Of a stretch of 64,000 nucleotides of DNA, positions 19,061-30,613 are shown piece by piece (within the stretch, counting starts at the first letter, position 1; each line of letters begins with the position of its first letter). The notes beneath the pieces were generated by a model, which searched no databases, was not told where the DNA came from, and saw nothing but the letters and a program-made list of their open reading frames with translations. The position numbers and the translations under genes were made by a program. The DNA is from Phytoseiulus persimilis (Eukaryota > Arthropoda > Arachnida > Mesostigmata > Phytoseiidae), in contig CM075102.1 of assembly GCA_037576195.1 (NCBI GenBank), positions 744,001 to 808,000 on the forward strand. The letters run 5' to 3'.

Positions 19061-19385
19061 TGTTGTAATATTTCGCTCAGACGGCCAAGCATACAGCGGC
19101 ATCGGCTGACGAGCCGATGGCCATGGTACGGCGTCCCTGACGGAAGCGCGGAGTTACCCTCTCATGTAACCCTGATCCATAGGATATATAAGCAGCATAC
19201 TTTACTTCAATAAACATCGTATTCTATCTATCGCTGTAGTCGTCGTAATCGTCGCGTACGCTACGCCGACGCTGTATCAGTTCTCAGTCCGCTTTCTGAA
19301 GAACGGTGCTTACGACTCTTCGAGTATTCGGAACCAGAGGCTCTCAACATTCAGATTAAGTTTAAAGTGCACGGAATCTTCGACA
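19061..19385 (+). repeat. 3' LTR
   Basis: 325 bp, identical to 6833-7157 but for one base. It is followed directly by the ggttt target duplication (19386-19390). Confidence 0.97.
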
Positions 19386-19389
19386 GGTT

Positions 19390-19545
19390 TCGCGCGCTAT
19401 CTGGCGCATACTGGAGATGGATCAAAGACGAGTGGAACCCATTCTGATAATCGCAGATACGTTGAGAATTGAACATTAACGAGCCCGTTGATGTTGGCGG
19501 TCGAACGGAAGTGCCAAGACGACTTCGGCACGGGGCACAGATGCG
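19390..19545 (-). repeat. right arm of the older inverted repeat
   Basis: Inverted, diverged copy of 6411-6560 (best match 19461-19502). Together they are the arms of an older palindromic element into which copia inserted. Confidence 0.6.
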
Positions 19546-20107
19546 TGCTTTGGAGACCTATCGAGCGAAAAAAGAGAACAGATCCGGAAAATATCCTCCA
19601 GCGGCTGAGTTATAGTCGAAAGGAGGGATCCCATCATCCTGGCTCAGCTATCATCCTGTAAATCCGTTCGCATTGACCGAACCGCTGCTGAAGAATCGTC
19701 AATTGAATGCATGAGGATCGCAGAGTTAATCTGCAGACATCGCGACTGACAGCATATTTGAAACTAATGGAAGCCTCTGTCTGAAGAGCTTCTTGAGCTC
19801 AAGCATTCCGTCGCTGCATCATTAGCCAATGACCCCACCAATGACTGTCGGGCCTGAACACAATCAGGGAGGGAGTCTCTCACGGTCGGAATCGATCTCT
19901 CGCATCGAGCGTTGGCGATTTCTTCTAGTTCCGTGAGTTCGGTCGGTCCTCTCTGAGGGTTGGCGCATCGGACGTTTGAGTCGAGATGATTACCCTGGTC
20001 AATGATCTCGCTCTTCTTCAAATCCATTGTCCGGGCAACCTGGAGAAAGCATGAACGCATTCGTGGAGAACATTCCTGAGGAAGAGGACGAAGCGTAGGG
20101 CGCTAGA
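19546..20107. other. no recognisable gene
   Basis: A 98-codon minus-strand frame (19764-20060) has no known motif. Nothing else is seen. Confidence 0.4.
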
Positions 20108-20345
20108 GGGTATAGGAACTTTGCCCGCAGTGTTTACTACATGGACGCATTTTCGGAGAGAGCGGTCTCCGCCAGCTTGACGGTGTGCTACGGGCACGGT
20201 GAGAGCTGTTGCTGGGAGACCGCGACGACAGCGGGGAGCCTAGCGGAGCTACCGAGCATTTCAAGTAAGATCCAGGCGCGGAACAGCGAGGAGAGCTGGG
20301 ATGGTTTGCCGGGGAATGATGAAATTTTCAAAGATTCCATGGTTT
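20108..20345 (+). repeat. MULE-2 left terminal inverted repeat
   Basis: Matches 25540-25781 inverted. The mirrored open frames here (plus 20141-20353, minus 25539-25748) are translations of the repeat, not genes. Confidence 0.85.
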
Positions 20346-22161
20346 ACACATGATCCATCGACAACAATGTCAGTTCAGATGACGAAGAGTCGATACGCAA
20401 GGTGAACGGCAGAACATTGAGCCAGGCTCAATACAAGGAGATGAAGTGCACAGCGAGACGCATTGAGTGATTGTCATCTCGGACAGGACACAGTGGGATG
20501 AAACTCAACGGAACCTCTGGTCTTCGGCGGTTTAAGACCGAAGAACTCCGTGGCCGTGAGGCCTCCTCGTCACTGAAGCGGATGTGCCATGTGCAGAGTA
20601 GTGACTCAGTCGGTTTTTCGCGTCTCCCTCGGAAACATTCGCTTCCTGGACGGACAGTCTCTTGGATGAACTCTCCCGGAATTCGAAAATGCGTGTCATA
20701 CACTCCCTACCGACCCCTGATCATCTTCTTCCTCTGAAACCTAGAGCCGAACCTCCTTATTATCAACCACCCGACCCTCCGCCGACCGGAGATGGCCTCG
20801 CTCCCGCTGTTGGACTGCGGTTTCTGTCATGGAGGCAGAGAGTCGGCATCATTTCTGAAATATCTTCGTATTCGGCCAATCGGTATTTATTGTTACTCTT
20901 CTTCATTAACTTTCGCCCGTTATTGAGCAAAATTTGACATCGAATCGCTTCGTCGTGCGCGTCAGGGACTCGTTCTGTGGTTCGAGTTTCAGCTCCTAGA
21001 AATCGGCGTCGATTTGTTCCTTTCGGATGTTTCTGGAGCTCCGTGGAGCCCAGAAAGTATGGTCGAATCGACCTCGGAATAACCTCCATTGACGTCGGAA
21101 AGTATGGTTAGATCGATCCCGGGAACACCTCCTTAGACTCTTATAGTACGGTCAGATGGATCCCAAAATCAGCCCCTCAGACTCCGAGAAATATGGTCAG
21201 ACGGATCCCAAAATCAGCCCCTCAGACTCCGAGAAATATGGTCAGACGGATCCCAAAATCAGCTCCTCAGGCTCCGAGAAATATGGTCAGATCGATCCCG
21301 GGACCACCTCCATAGTCCCCAAGAAGAGTGTTCGGATCGTTTCTGGAATTACCCCCGTGGACCACGAAGAGTGTGTTCAGATGGATCCCGCAACCACGTC
21401 TATAGTCCATTAGGGAAGCCGGAGAGAAAGAATGATAAATTCGCAAACTGATGGACGAAGCGGATGATGTATAGTGAGGACAAGGGTGGTGAGGCCTTCG
21501 GGCATTCCTCAATGATGGGGAGACCGAGGCATAAACTCTCTGGAACTGTCCTCCCAATTTCGTCCTTCCAGAGGAATTTAAGCCGGATAATCCTGCATTC
21601 CTCCATTGGAGTTGATGAGAGAGAGCGACGCTCGATGATTCTCCCCTCCATGCAACCATCATGACACAGACTCGTCAGCTCATGTAGATGAATGTTTATT
21701 CTTGAAGTACTCTGATTATGATATGTTCATTCGTCAATCGAACACTCAAGATGGTTCTGTGGAGATTTCAAAAGGGAGAAGAGACTTGAAAGTTTCCTCT
21801 CGTATTGCGGGACGAATTCGACAGTGTATATCATTTCCAGCAATCTAATCAGTTCATCTAATCCAATCGGGGCTGATAGCTTGAACTTCGCCTTGCATCG
21901 GCAGATAACTGCGATCATGGGTCGGGTTAAAAATGCCCTCCCTTGGCCTGAGAAGTCGGAAAAGTCAAAAAAAGAAAGAAAAAATGGGAAGTCATCCAAT
22001 ACTTCGTCTCCAAGGGACTCTTTATTCACGTGATTGACCAGCTAGAAATTGATGGATCTCATTGAGTTGAATGGCCCTTAAAAGGGCCGTTTCGACTTGA
22101 TGAAAGAACGTTAGTGATGAGAGCTGACCATTTCGAATCATGAAGTCACGTCAATGAGTAC
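20346..22161. other. MULE-2 interior without recognised gene
   Basis: Contains the 45-bp tandem array (21040-21412). Around 20735-21040 and 21412-21490 it also has sequence related to 62650-63300. A short palindrome, ggcccttaaaagggcc, lies at 22073-22088. No credible coding sequence is seen. Confidence 0.5.
21040..21412 (+). repeat. 45-bp minisatellite, about 8 units
   Basis: Units follow tatggtcagacggatccc, then aaaatcagcccctcagactc, then cgaga. The three central units (about 21150-21290) are nearly identical and the outer ones diverged. The same family appears at 54466-54597 and 63115-63260. The period is divisible by three, so it translates as repeats without being a gene. Confidence 0.85.
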
Positions 22162-24124
22162 TTACGGCGCCAATAGCGGATGGAGACCATAGATATGATC
22201 TCCTCCGTGCTCATCGTGATCTTCATCATCGCTGTCGTCGGCGTCGTCGAGGACGACAGCGGCTCCTTCATCATCGTCTTCAGGAAGGGCCCCGTTGGCT
22301 GAGGGAATGAGATCTGAGAGTTGGAGTCCCTTGCTGACGTTTTTAGAGCTCGGCGGAGAATGTGAGAGAAAAATCAAATTACCTGCCCCAGTTCTATACT
22401 TGAGTCTCCGAACGAGCGTGATGCCGTCGATCAGCCCCGCGTCGAGTAGGTCCCAGGACTCAGTGATGCGTGCATCGTTCTCAGTTGTGGTTCGCGAGGG
22501 AGCAGACAAGATGTTAGTTTGCTGCAGTTGCGAATGACTACGATAGTTGACATACGTGTCTTGGTTGACCCCAACAATCACCTCTGAAGAACAATGAGCA
22601 TAATGAATATTTGATCTCGTTAGGGTCAAGGCATCGAGGAATTTCAAATCTAGTTCCGAAGCTTTGAACAACCACCAACCAATGAGATCCCAGACGCAAG
22701 GATGATGTTTGCCGTTCACCCTTCGCAAGAGCTTCGCATTATGCGACTCAACGGCATTGTTGGTCCTCGTTCCACATGGTGCCCTGTAAATAGAAGAACC
22801 CTCTGGTCGGACTTTGTCCAACCAGTAGGACCTCATGTAAGTAAGCAAACCAGCGAAGCGCGTGTCGGACTCCATCGCTCGGTTACGAAAGAAGTGGAAG
22901 GCTGGCTCGATTCCTCCCGGAGGGAGGAGCGGAAGTGCTGTCAACGATAGAAACAGTTTCCGCACGGGAGATCCGCGTCGCCGTATGTCACCAGCCAGAC
23001 CTACCTTGCCCGCACGCTTTACCAAGCATTGGGCGTAGTGGAAGAAACACCAGTAGACACGCACGCCGGGGAACTCTGACACCACGGCGGACCGCATCGC
23101 TTCGTCAAAGTCCCCCATGTAGGAGGCGACGTTCCAGTGGGGCACAGTCTCCTTGAGGCGCTGGAATACCTCCCGGTATGCCTCGGTGCTCCTGGCCTTC
23201 ATGAGCGCGCAGGCGACCATGCCAATCTGCGAAGAAAGAGTAGCGGATCAGCTGAGGCATGTATTTGAGGATTGAGATTAGCTAGCTACGCGATCTAAGC
23301 ATCCTTACGTAGCCGTCCCAGTTGGCATGAATTGTGAATAGCTGGTTGCACAGGTTGAGCTGAACCACTTTGTACGTGGCGTCGGCCTGGATCAGCGTTG
23401 CCTGGGGAAGCACAGCGAGCAGTCTTCTCGTGGTAAGTATCACGCTGTCATGCTCCGCGCAGCGAATACTCATCAGCCGCTCTCCGTCCTCGGTCTGGGT
23501 GTACTTCGCCACAAGATTTCCGGTGACGAAGTTGTGGAGTTCCTGCAGAGAGGAAACCGCCTTAGGTTTAACAGCCGCTGCGTGCTTGCGTAAGGTACGT
23601 ACGTTATGGTGGGGAGGCAAGTACATGGCGACCTCAGCCGGGACTTTTCGCCGCGCCGCCAGCAGCTGGTCGGTGGGGTTGGAAGTCGGCTGGTCTCGCA
23701 TGGCACCCTTGACGTTCTCCAGAACGTTTCGCGCGGCACGCCCGTGGCCCCCGAGCTCCGGCAGGTGGCTGTGGACACCAGGAGGCCGGATGATGCGTCC
23801 GTCTTGAGCAATCTTCGCGGTGACCAGGCACCTGAACGGGCTGGAAAGATATCCATGGGAGGGAGACTCTTCGGTGAGCAGCTCGGAAAAACGAGACAAC
23901 CTAACATCGCCAGATCTCGGCAGGAAACGAGGTCCTTACGCTTTGCGTTTCTTGCATGCCAAAGTGATCATTGTTCCGCAGGGCGAGTCTCTTTCCTTGT
24001 GGAAGACGAAATTGCCTGTTCCTGTGGCATGTTGGGTCACGTAGCTCCCCTGCAAATCATACCAAACGGGTCGACCGTATTTGCTTCCCGCCCCAGCGAC
24101 GAAATACTCGTTGATCCGATCCAT
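22162..24124 (-). CDS. MULE-2 transposase, three exons (593 aa), apparently intact
   Basis: Exon 1 24124-23940 (ATG), intron 23841-23939 (GTAAGG to TTCCAG), exon 2 23840-23309, intron 23227-23308 (GTAAGG to TTCGCAG), exon 3 23226-22162. Lengths 185+532+1065 keep the frame. The N-terminus is FLYWCH-like (FVFHKERDSPCGTMITLACKK, then VHSHLPELGG). The MULE core has IQADATYK, YMGDFDEAM, YWCFFHYAQ and NNAVESHNAKL, supplying the DDE and C2H motifs. The C-terminus is very acidic. Alignment with MULE-1 transposase (NWNQYVGMVACAFM against NWDGY/IGMVACALM) supports the splice joins. A further intron near 22520-22585 is possible but not required. Confidence 0.85.
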
Positions 24125-25539
24125 CTCTATATTTCTTCAATATCAATGAAAAAACGGAGGAACACTCGATATCGAAATGAGACCACTACGAGTTTCCACG
24201 CGGATATATATAATATGAGTCTCGATATTGAATATGATATATATTAAAATCTTTATTGTGACTGAGGATTATATCAGTCTATCTACTATATTCGCAACAA
24301 TCCCTCGCTATAAATAGGGAGAAGGATACAAAGCCGTAACGGTAGGAAATTCGGGGAGCAGGCTTGAAAAAGTCTCTGTCTTCCACGAACACTTCGCACT
24401 CAGTTCGAGGCACTTGTCAACGAAGCACAGCACCAAAAAACACAGGGGAAAAGCTCAGAAAAGTCGATTTTTTTCACACACAAATCGCACTCGACGTTGG
24501 CTTGACGCAGATCAGAACACGCAAAGCGCTTCTCCTAACGGTTGTTCCCCCGTCTCTTCAACACCCTCGCTCTTTAAAATTTGAAAGCCGTTGGAATTAG
24601 CTCGAGATTGATCGCACTGCCATCTTCCGATAAATATCGCACGTAGGACTCATGCTCAATTCTACGTGCAGTGATTGAAGTCCCTCGGCATATCGGGAAC
24701 TTCCCCGTGACGCTTTCCATCCTCAGATCATGTAATTCCGGGCTCGTCAAGTCGATTTTCGCGGTTCACTTCTATCCATCTATCATTTCTTCCGCCGTTC
24801 TCACCTACTGCCTCGCTGTGGACAGTTCGAAGATGGGGGAGGTTCGTTCCCTTGCCAAGTGGCAAAGACGCAGGATCAAGGGGCTCCAAACTTTTTGTGT
24901 CCCTCGAGTCCTCACTCACGGGAACCCCTAGACTCCGTGCTTTCGAACTGAGCCAGGGGAGCTCGAGATCCAGGGCCATAAAATTTTCGGTCCGGTTAGG
25001 CTCGGGTCGATTCTTCCTCTCAAGAAAAGACTCCACGCCGTCTATGATCAGGAAGAGAAGCTTCCAGATACTACAAAGCCCTCACAACGTAACTATTCCC
25101 CGCGAGAGGCAGCTCACGAGTGTTCTCTCCTTGCTCCACTGTATCAGGACATGGAGCTAAGCCATCGGGGCCGATTGTCATCTCTCGAGTACGAACGAGG
25201 AGGTCTGACAAAATCTCAATCTCTCCGAGAAGGAAGAATACGGCCATGGGGAAGAAACTGCGCATCTTTATTCATCAACTATTGCAACGCGGCCTGTATG
25301 CTACACCGTACATCTTCGCTTGGCTCCGTAAGTTCAGCCAGCCAGAGTCCACTTGGAGTCTTCCATGATGAGACACTGACATTTATCCATCTCAACTCGG
25401 TGATCCTTGAAGGGTGTGGCTCAGTCCGGCGCGACTCTCGGGAGGAGGTCATACCCTTGCAATTTCCTGAATGAAAATTTACCACAGCAGCTATCGCATC
25501 AAGTTACAGTCATCGAAGTTGACGTCCTCGGCAATTCAT
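24125..25539. other. MULE-2 interior, no gene seen
   Basis: AT-rich stretch near 24190-24260 (gatatatattaaaatc). Open frames here lack recognisable motifs. This side would hold the transposase promoter. Confidence 0.45.
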
Positions 25540-25781
25540 CATATCTTGATCATGGGATTCTTGAGGATTCCCTCATCCCCTGTGAAAGTAAACGGATTCT
25601 CAATGTTTCGCGCCTGAATCGTGCTTGAAATGCTCGGTAGCTCCGCTAGGCTCCCCGCTGGCGTCGCGGTCTCCCAGCAACAGCTCTCACCGTGCCACCA
25701 GCAGACCGCCAAGCTGGCGGAGACCGCTCTCTCTGAAAATGCGTCCATGTAGTAAACACTGCGGGCAAAGTTCCTATACCC
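25540..25781 (-). repeat. MULE-2 right terminal inverted repeat
   Basis: Inverted copy of 20108-20345, ending at ccc (25779-25781). Confidence 0.85.
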
Positions 25782-26415
25782 CGACGGACACGGAAGGCCA
25801 AAAAAGTCGGTGTAGCTTCTTTATCCCTCCAGGAGCAACGCGCCCTGTGCTGGAGCCGGTTGTTACCAATCGGACACAGTAGGTAGAGAAAAGATGCCAA
25901 TAAAGCCTCCGGCGGACGTCGCGACGTCTCCTTTCCTCCTCACACCAGAACCCGCGTCGAGTGCGCTGCTAAGCGCGCTCGACCGGGAAAACAACACAGT
26001 CGTCGTCACCTCCGTCTGCAGCGGTTAGTTCCGGCACGGAGCCGACAAGAGGAGAAGAGGAACGGACCACCGAAGCCGAGATTACTCTCGAACCCCCCCC
26101 TTTTGTCTTCCATTATTCGACCGTCCCTCATACGGGAGGTTATCCGTAATACCGGTTGTCTGCAATGAAGAAGTCCTCACAGACGATTGTTTCACGAACA
26201 CCCCACGTGGGGCGTTCGGTGGGATCGAACGGGTAGGCTACGATGCCGATATTCGCGGTTCGAAGAACAACCCTGTTGAGGATCCCTCTCCAGTGCCAGT
26301 GTTAGAATCAGAGCTGCAGTTTTAGCTCTGACTTCGGGCGTGTATCCCGGTGGCTTCGTGATCTCTAGCCGGATCGCGTGAATCCTGACGCGACATCAGC
26401 TTCAAGAAGATCGCA
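25782..26415. other. intergenic, upstream of F-box pseudogene
   Basis: No gene recognised. A C-run lies at about 26094-26101. It presumably includes the promoter of the 26416 locus. Confidence 0.4.
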
Positions 26416-28151
26416 ATGAGTCTGATCGATTTGCCGGAAGAAATGCTCCACCGCATCGCAGAGTACCTCGACGTCGCAGCGCTCGCCGCCATGGCCTGCG
26501 CACACCCTCGGCTCCATTGCGTCGGTGAGTACTATCCTCTGGAGCTCATCGATCGCAAGAGCATCCACGAACCTCTGATCACGTTTCTGTCTATCAGCGG
26601 CGCGAGAGTACGATGCTTGAACTTGTCGGATTGCTGGACAAGCTCGGTGACCATGAGAATGCTCATCGAGCAATGTTCCAACCTGATGGAGCTCGACGTG
26701 CTCAACTCTTCGTTAACGGACGAGGACCTCCTCGATGCGCTGGAGAACCTGAAGCACCTGAAGAGCCTCAGCGCCACGATCGCCGAGGTCAGCGCGGACT
26801 GCGTCTTCGGTTTCTACCCTAGCATCCGGAGAGTTTACATCGAATTCCCTCCCGATCACGAAGCCACGAACTGGGTCGCGCGCTTCCTGGACGTGTGTCC
26901 CAGCGTCAAGAACCTGCACGTCAACGTGGTTGGGATCGCGAAACCAGGATCTCGGATCGGACGCTCGACATCAGTGCGGCGCGGCTCAACGGCTTCGAGA
27001 AGATGGTGTTCTCGAGGGATCCGCAGAGCTCGAGGTCGTGTTAGCTCTGTCACGTGTTCAACAGGGACGTATCTCTCCCCCACTACGAGTTGCTCCAGCG
27101 CTTCTCGGAGGACATCTACTGGTTCGAGCGGCGGCCGCAGTTCGAGGCCGCCTCGGATGAAGGCGGCGAATGGCCCGCCCTGCACCCGCCGTCCTACGAG
27201 CGGGTCGATTTGGATGACGTCGAGGATCTCGGGGAGTTTCCGTGGGAGTTCGGCGAAGGTCAGGTCGGGGCCAGGGTCACCGGGTCCTCGATCCCGTTCG
27301 CGGTGCCTAGCATGGCCGGCCTCTCACCGTTGCTGGAGCTCGATTTCACTGGCTGCCACTACCTGTACTCATCTGCCTCGTGGTGGACGCTGGTCAGGGC
27401 GTCGCCCACAGTGGAGGCTCTGGCAGTGCCGGCGTGCTCGCTGTTCACGCACGAGCCCGACTACCTTCCGACGATGAACGAGGGCACCGTGAAAGCGCTG
27501 CGGAACCTGAACCTGAGAGCGCTCCACGTCGAGTCGGTGAGGGAGGGCTGCACCAAGTGCTGGGCCGAGTTTTCGGGCGTCTTCTCCAAGTACCTCAACG
27601 ACTTCTCCCGACTGCGGGAGCTCACGATGCGTAGCGTCCAGATGAGCGGCGACTTCTTCAGCTCGCTCGAAGCACCCTGCACGCTGGAAACCCTGAAGCT
27701 GAAGCTGCGCTACGTGAAGGATTTGAAGGGGCTGAAACGCTTCTTCCGCCACTGCAGCCGCTTACGTGTGTTCACCTTGGAAACGCCGGGTCTGTCCCTC
27801 GACTCAATCCAGCTCTGGGATGCGCTGGGCGGGATCAGACTCAAGCAGCTCTGCCTCGCTTCAAACAGCGAAGAGAGAATCCGCATCCAGACGCTGGCTC
27901 CGAGGCTTCCTGATCTCCTCAGGGACCTCGATGTCCTGCATTTGCACAGCAAGCACGTGGCGAATGTAGAAGAGCTCCGCGCGCTGGTTGAGAACGAGGT
28001 ACGGAGAGCTGACGCCGTGAGGATAAACAATCCCGTGAGATACCTCGACGTCAGGCTTTCCATCAGCGACATGAGGCACGCCGCGGTGCCCAAGTTCCCT
28101 GGGCGGAACCTGTGCTGCCTGGAACGCTCCTTCGCGAGACCGACCGCCTAG
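26416..28151 (+). pseudogene. diverged F-box/LRR gene, broken by a frameshift and a stop
   Basis: Starts at an ATG (26416) with an F-box (LIDLPEEMLHRIAEYLDVAALAAMACAHPRL). Leucine-rich segments follow, aligned along the whole length with the 594-aa genes at 31.3, 51.3 and 57.6 kb (for example LNLSDCWTSS against LDLSDCWSGS, and a common C-terminus KFPGRN.C.L). The frame shifts near 26955-26965, and a TAG lies in the resumed frame at 27042-27044. From there it is open to 28151. AATAAA is at 28288-28293. It would be an SCF substrate-adaptor. The lesions suggest a young pseudogene, or an assembly error. An intron cannot easily explain both lesions. Confidence 0.8.
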
Positions 28152-28760
28152 TCTTCCTATCCGCGCTTGATTCCGTCTTCATCCCGGCTCTCCCGGGGCT
28201 CCACATAATAGGGAGCCCAGCTCTCGGGGAGCCACACTGTCTGTGAGAAGTTTTAATACATTCGGGTATTGATAGAAAGCTCGTTGAAATAAATGCTTAC
28301 TACTAACTACTCCTGTCTGGTGTGGGTAATCGGTCGACGTTCCTCACTCCGAGCAACGATTTGGTGATCTACACGCCCCCGAAAGTATCAGGCAACTTCT
28401 TCAACTCCTGTCTTATTGCTCCAAGGAGGTGAGAAAACGCGCTGATTTTTCTTCGAGCTGAGATTTTTTTGTTTTCCCAGTGCCGATCCCTCGTGGCACT
28501 CCCTTTAGGCCTCCCTTCAGTATGATGCGCACGATAGATTCCGAGATCTCGGGTCCTTCGGCGAGTTCTCTGCCAAGTTTAGCGTGAAGTTCTTTCATTG
28601 TTTTTCTTTTCGTGAGAGCGCCAGGCCCCAGTCTGTCGCCCTCACACTGTTCGCGTTCATTACCGCCCAATTCGTTTCGCTCGGGACACTTGAGGAGGGG
28701 TTGCCCATCAGCAACAGAAAATCTATTTTCTGTTTTCTGTTCAACGGGAAACCAACTCTA
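28152..28760. other. 3' flank and spacer, no gene
   Basis: Contains the polyadenylation signal of the preceding locus (28288-28293). The breakpoint of segmental duplication A is at about 28760. Confidence 0.45.
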
Positions 28761-28794
28761 GACGCAGCACGTTGCTCCGAGTCGAGGCTTCCAT
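28761..28794 (-). pseudogene. mesd 5' stump (codons 1-11)
   Basis: Exact copy of the start of the mesd gene (49116 downward), ATG at 28794, cut off at the duplication breakpoint 28760/28761. The upstream mesd flank continues to the right. It shows that unit A was copied from the mesd-linked locus. Confidence 0.85.
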
Positions 28795-30613
28795 CTGCGA
28801 AATTCAAACTGGAAGAGAACTGGAAGAGATCGAGACCTCAGCTTCATCCCATCGGAAAGCTGAGGAAAAATGCTGCAAAATGGATGAAAATTATCATCAA
28901 AAGGTCCGAGGGATAACAAATGACGAATCTTTATCCCGTACCCCTCCGACGGTTATCTTGCCTACGGCGCAACAGCCAATAAGCTCGAGCTCAGCAATAA
29001 GGAATCCCCACATACTTCGCATCGCCGGAATCCAGAAAGCAACAAACGAAATTTGTTTCGACGTGTCGCATTCTAAGAGAAGCGTCTTGAGAGCGACCCA
29101 GCGGCGACCAGTTGTACTGGAGAGGGAAGTCAGCAGAGAGAAAGAGGAGAATCCCGCGAGAATAAGGGAGATTAATGAATAGAGAGTGTGAATGAGTGTG
29201 TGATTAAGGATACTACGAAGAGAGTAAAGAGGGGACGGAGTACACCCGTAACACCGAGTATCTACCCGAATACCGTGCAGTCGTTCCGTGAGCAGGGGAG
29301 CCTCACAGACGACAACGCGGCTATCGGCGGGAAGATTCAACAGCGTACTCAAGACCGAAATCTCAACGGTAGGAATTGAAAAATTACATCCCTTAACCTT
29401 GGAAAAGTGACCAAGTAATTGGCGGCGAACAAATGCAATGCAACGCTTCACGCTCCACGAAACCGACATGGCTGCATGCTCGTCCCGCTGACGAGGATGA
29501 AGTTCGCCAACGATTGGTATCAGAAACACAACAAACCTGTTAGAGCGTAAAATCGTCTTCAGCGGCACACTAGCTAGAAGGCTCCGTGCACAGGCAGTTT
29601 CACCTCGTGGACACTGATACGGCAGCAATGAGAAGTTCGCACGGCGTATAGATGAACAGTAGTTTATTGTGGTGTGCACGGTGGTTATACGGGGTTTGAG
29701 TAGGAGAGTGAGAGTTATGGTTACCTACGAGATCGAATATTTGGAGAGTACTGCGAGGGTGTTAGTCATCACGGCACTGAGCCGGGGATGTAGGTGAACT
29801 TGGGTTCACTGATGAAGGAATTGATTGTTGAAGCGCTTTAATTGGCGTTTGTTCTGCTGAACATCTTTAATCGCGTCATGCTTGTAACCCACCGAAAGCA
29901 TCTGGAGGGGCCTCACCCATCGCGACGCATGTGTTTCACACATACGAATTGCTATCTTGTCTATCTGTCTGTCTGTCTATCTGTCGTCGTAGAAGCGATT
30001 ATATTTGTCGACGTAGAATATCATTCCTGAATTCCGATAAATAACTGCATCCTCATTTCCTAGACCTCAGGCACACGCTCGCTGCAATTTCTTTCGTTTT
30101 ATTCTCATAATGATCATGTGTGACGGTATGGCGCTCCTGCTCATGCTGAAGGCCTTTCCGAGCTTCATACGTAACCGCAGGCGAAACAATCCAAGACAGG
30201 CCCACCTGCCGAAAACTCATGTGTTTTGTTTCATGCTTCGGGACCCTCTATCGATGCCACACAGAGTTTTCCAAATCCTCGTCGGACAGTTCTGGTAGCT
30301 CCCTTGTCAGTAAAACATCGAGTGTTGTCAGAAATCATTGGGTGACTGATTTCGAGAATTGGATGGTACGTATTGAAAATTTTGTTTTTCAAGAGTTTAT
30401 GAGAATTAAATCTCATAGATCAAATATTGTAGGAAAATAAGCTATATACTCTTACATACTGTAACGGTGGAGCTATCGAACTGTCGATGGCGTGAACAAC
30501 GAGAGCGATTGATGCGTTTGTTGATTCCCATGTTCTGAAGTCCGTTGCTTCTGAATGCGGGCGGCGTGCTCTGATGTTCTCTGTGAGTAGATCGATGTAC
30601 CGGTTGAGAAACA

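Larger units (their letters stand above)
6833..19385 (+). mobile_element. complete 12.5-kb Ty1/copia LTR retrotransposon with antisense cargo
   Basis: Two 325-bp LTRs (6833-7157 and 19061-19385) begin TGTTG, end CGACA and differ at one position by eye. The 5-bp target duplication ggttt lies at 6828-6832 and 19386-19390. Inside, in order, are a tRNA primer site, a strong splice donor, gag-pol, an overlapping membrane-protein ORF, about 7 kb of cargo with genes on the opposite strand, and a purine-rich tract before the 3' LTR. A 3.37-kb MULE is nested in the cargo, so the element itself was about 9.17 kb, still large for copia. The near-identical LTRs imply recent insertion. The intact Pol suggests recent activity. 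Confidence 0.95.
20108..25781 (-). mobile_element. MULE-2, 5.7-kb Mutator-like element with long inverted repeats
   Basis: Inverted terminal repeats at 20108-20345 and 25540-25781 start gggtataggaactttgcccg and are nearly identical over the outer 170 bp. The element carries a spliced transposase on the minus strand (22162-24124) and a 45-bp minisatellite at 21040-21412. No target duplication is visible (left flank ggcgctaga, right flank cgacggaca), so the insertion may be rearranged or old. Confidence 0.85.

Noticed and set aside
21040-21412. CRISPR-like array
   Set aside because: Repeats are contiguous 45-bp units without spacers, in a eukaryotic genome.
21156-21413. Open frame of repeated DPKISPSDSEKYGQT units
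   Set aside because: It is the translation of the 45-bp minisatellite; the period is a multiple of three, so an open frame is expected without selection.
20141-25748. Two similar small proteins in opposite orientation at 20141-20353 and 25539-25748
   Set aside because: They are the two terminal inverted repeats of MULE-2 read through; no start context or family.
20099-25790. Target duplication of MULE-2
   Set aside because: The 9 bases on either side (ggcgctaga and cgacggaca) do not match in any register I tried.
26416-27477. 353-aa product from the first frame of the 26.4-kb F-box gene
   Set aside because: After about residue 180 it leaves the frame homologous to the sister genes and becomes Arg/Ser-rich shadow sequence.
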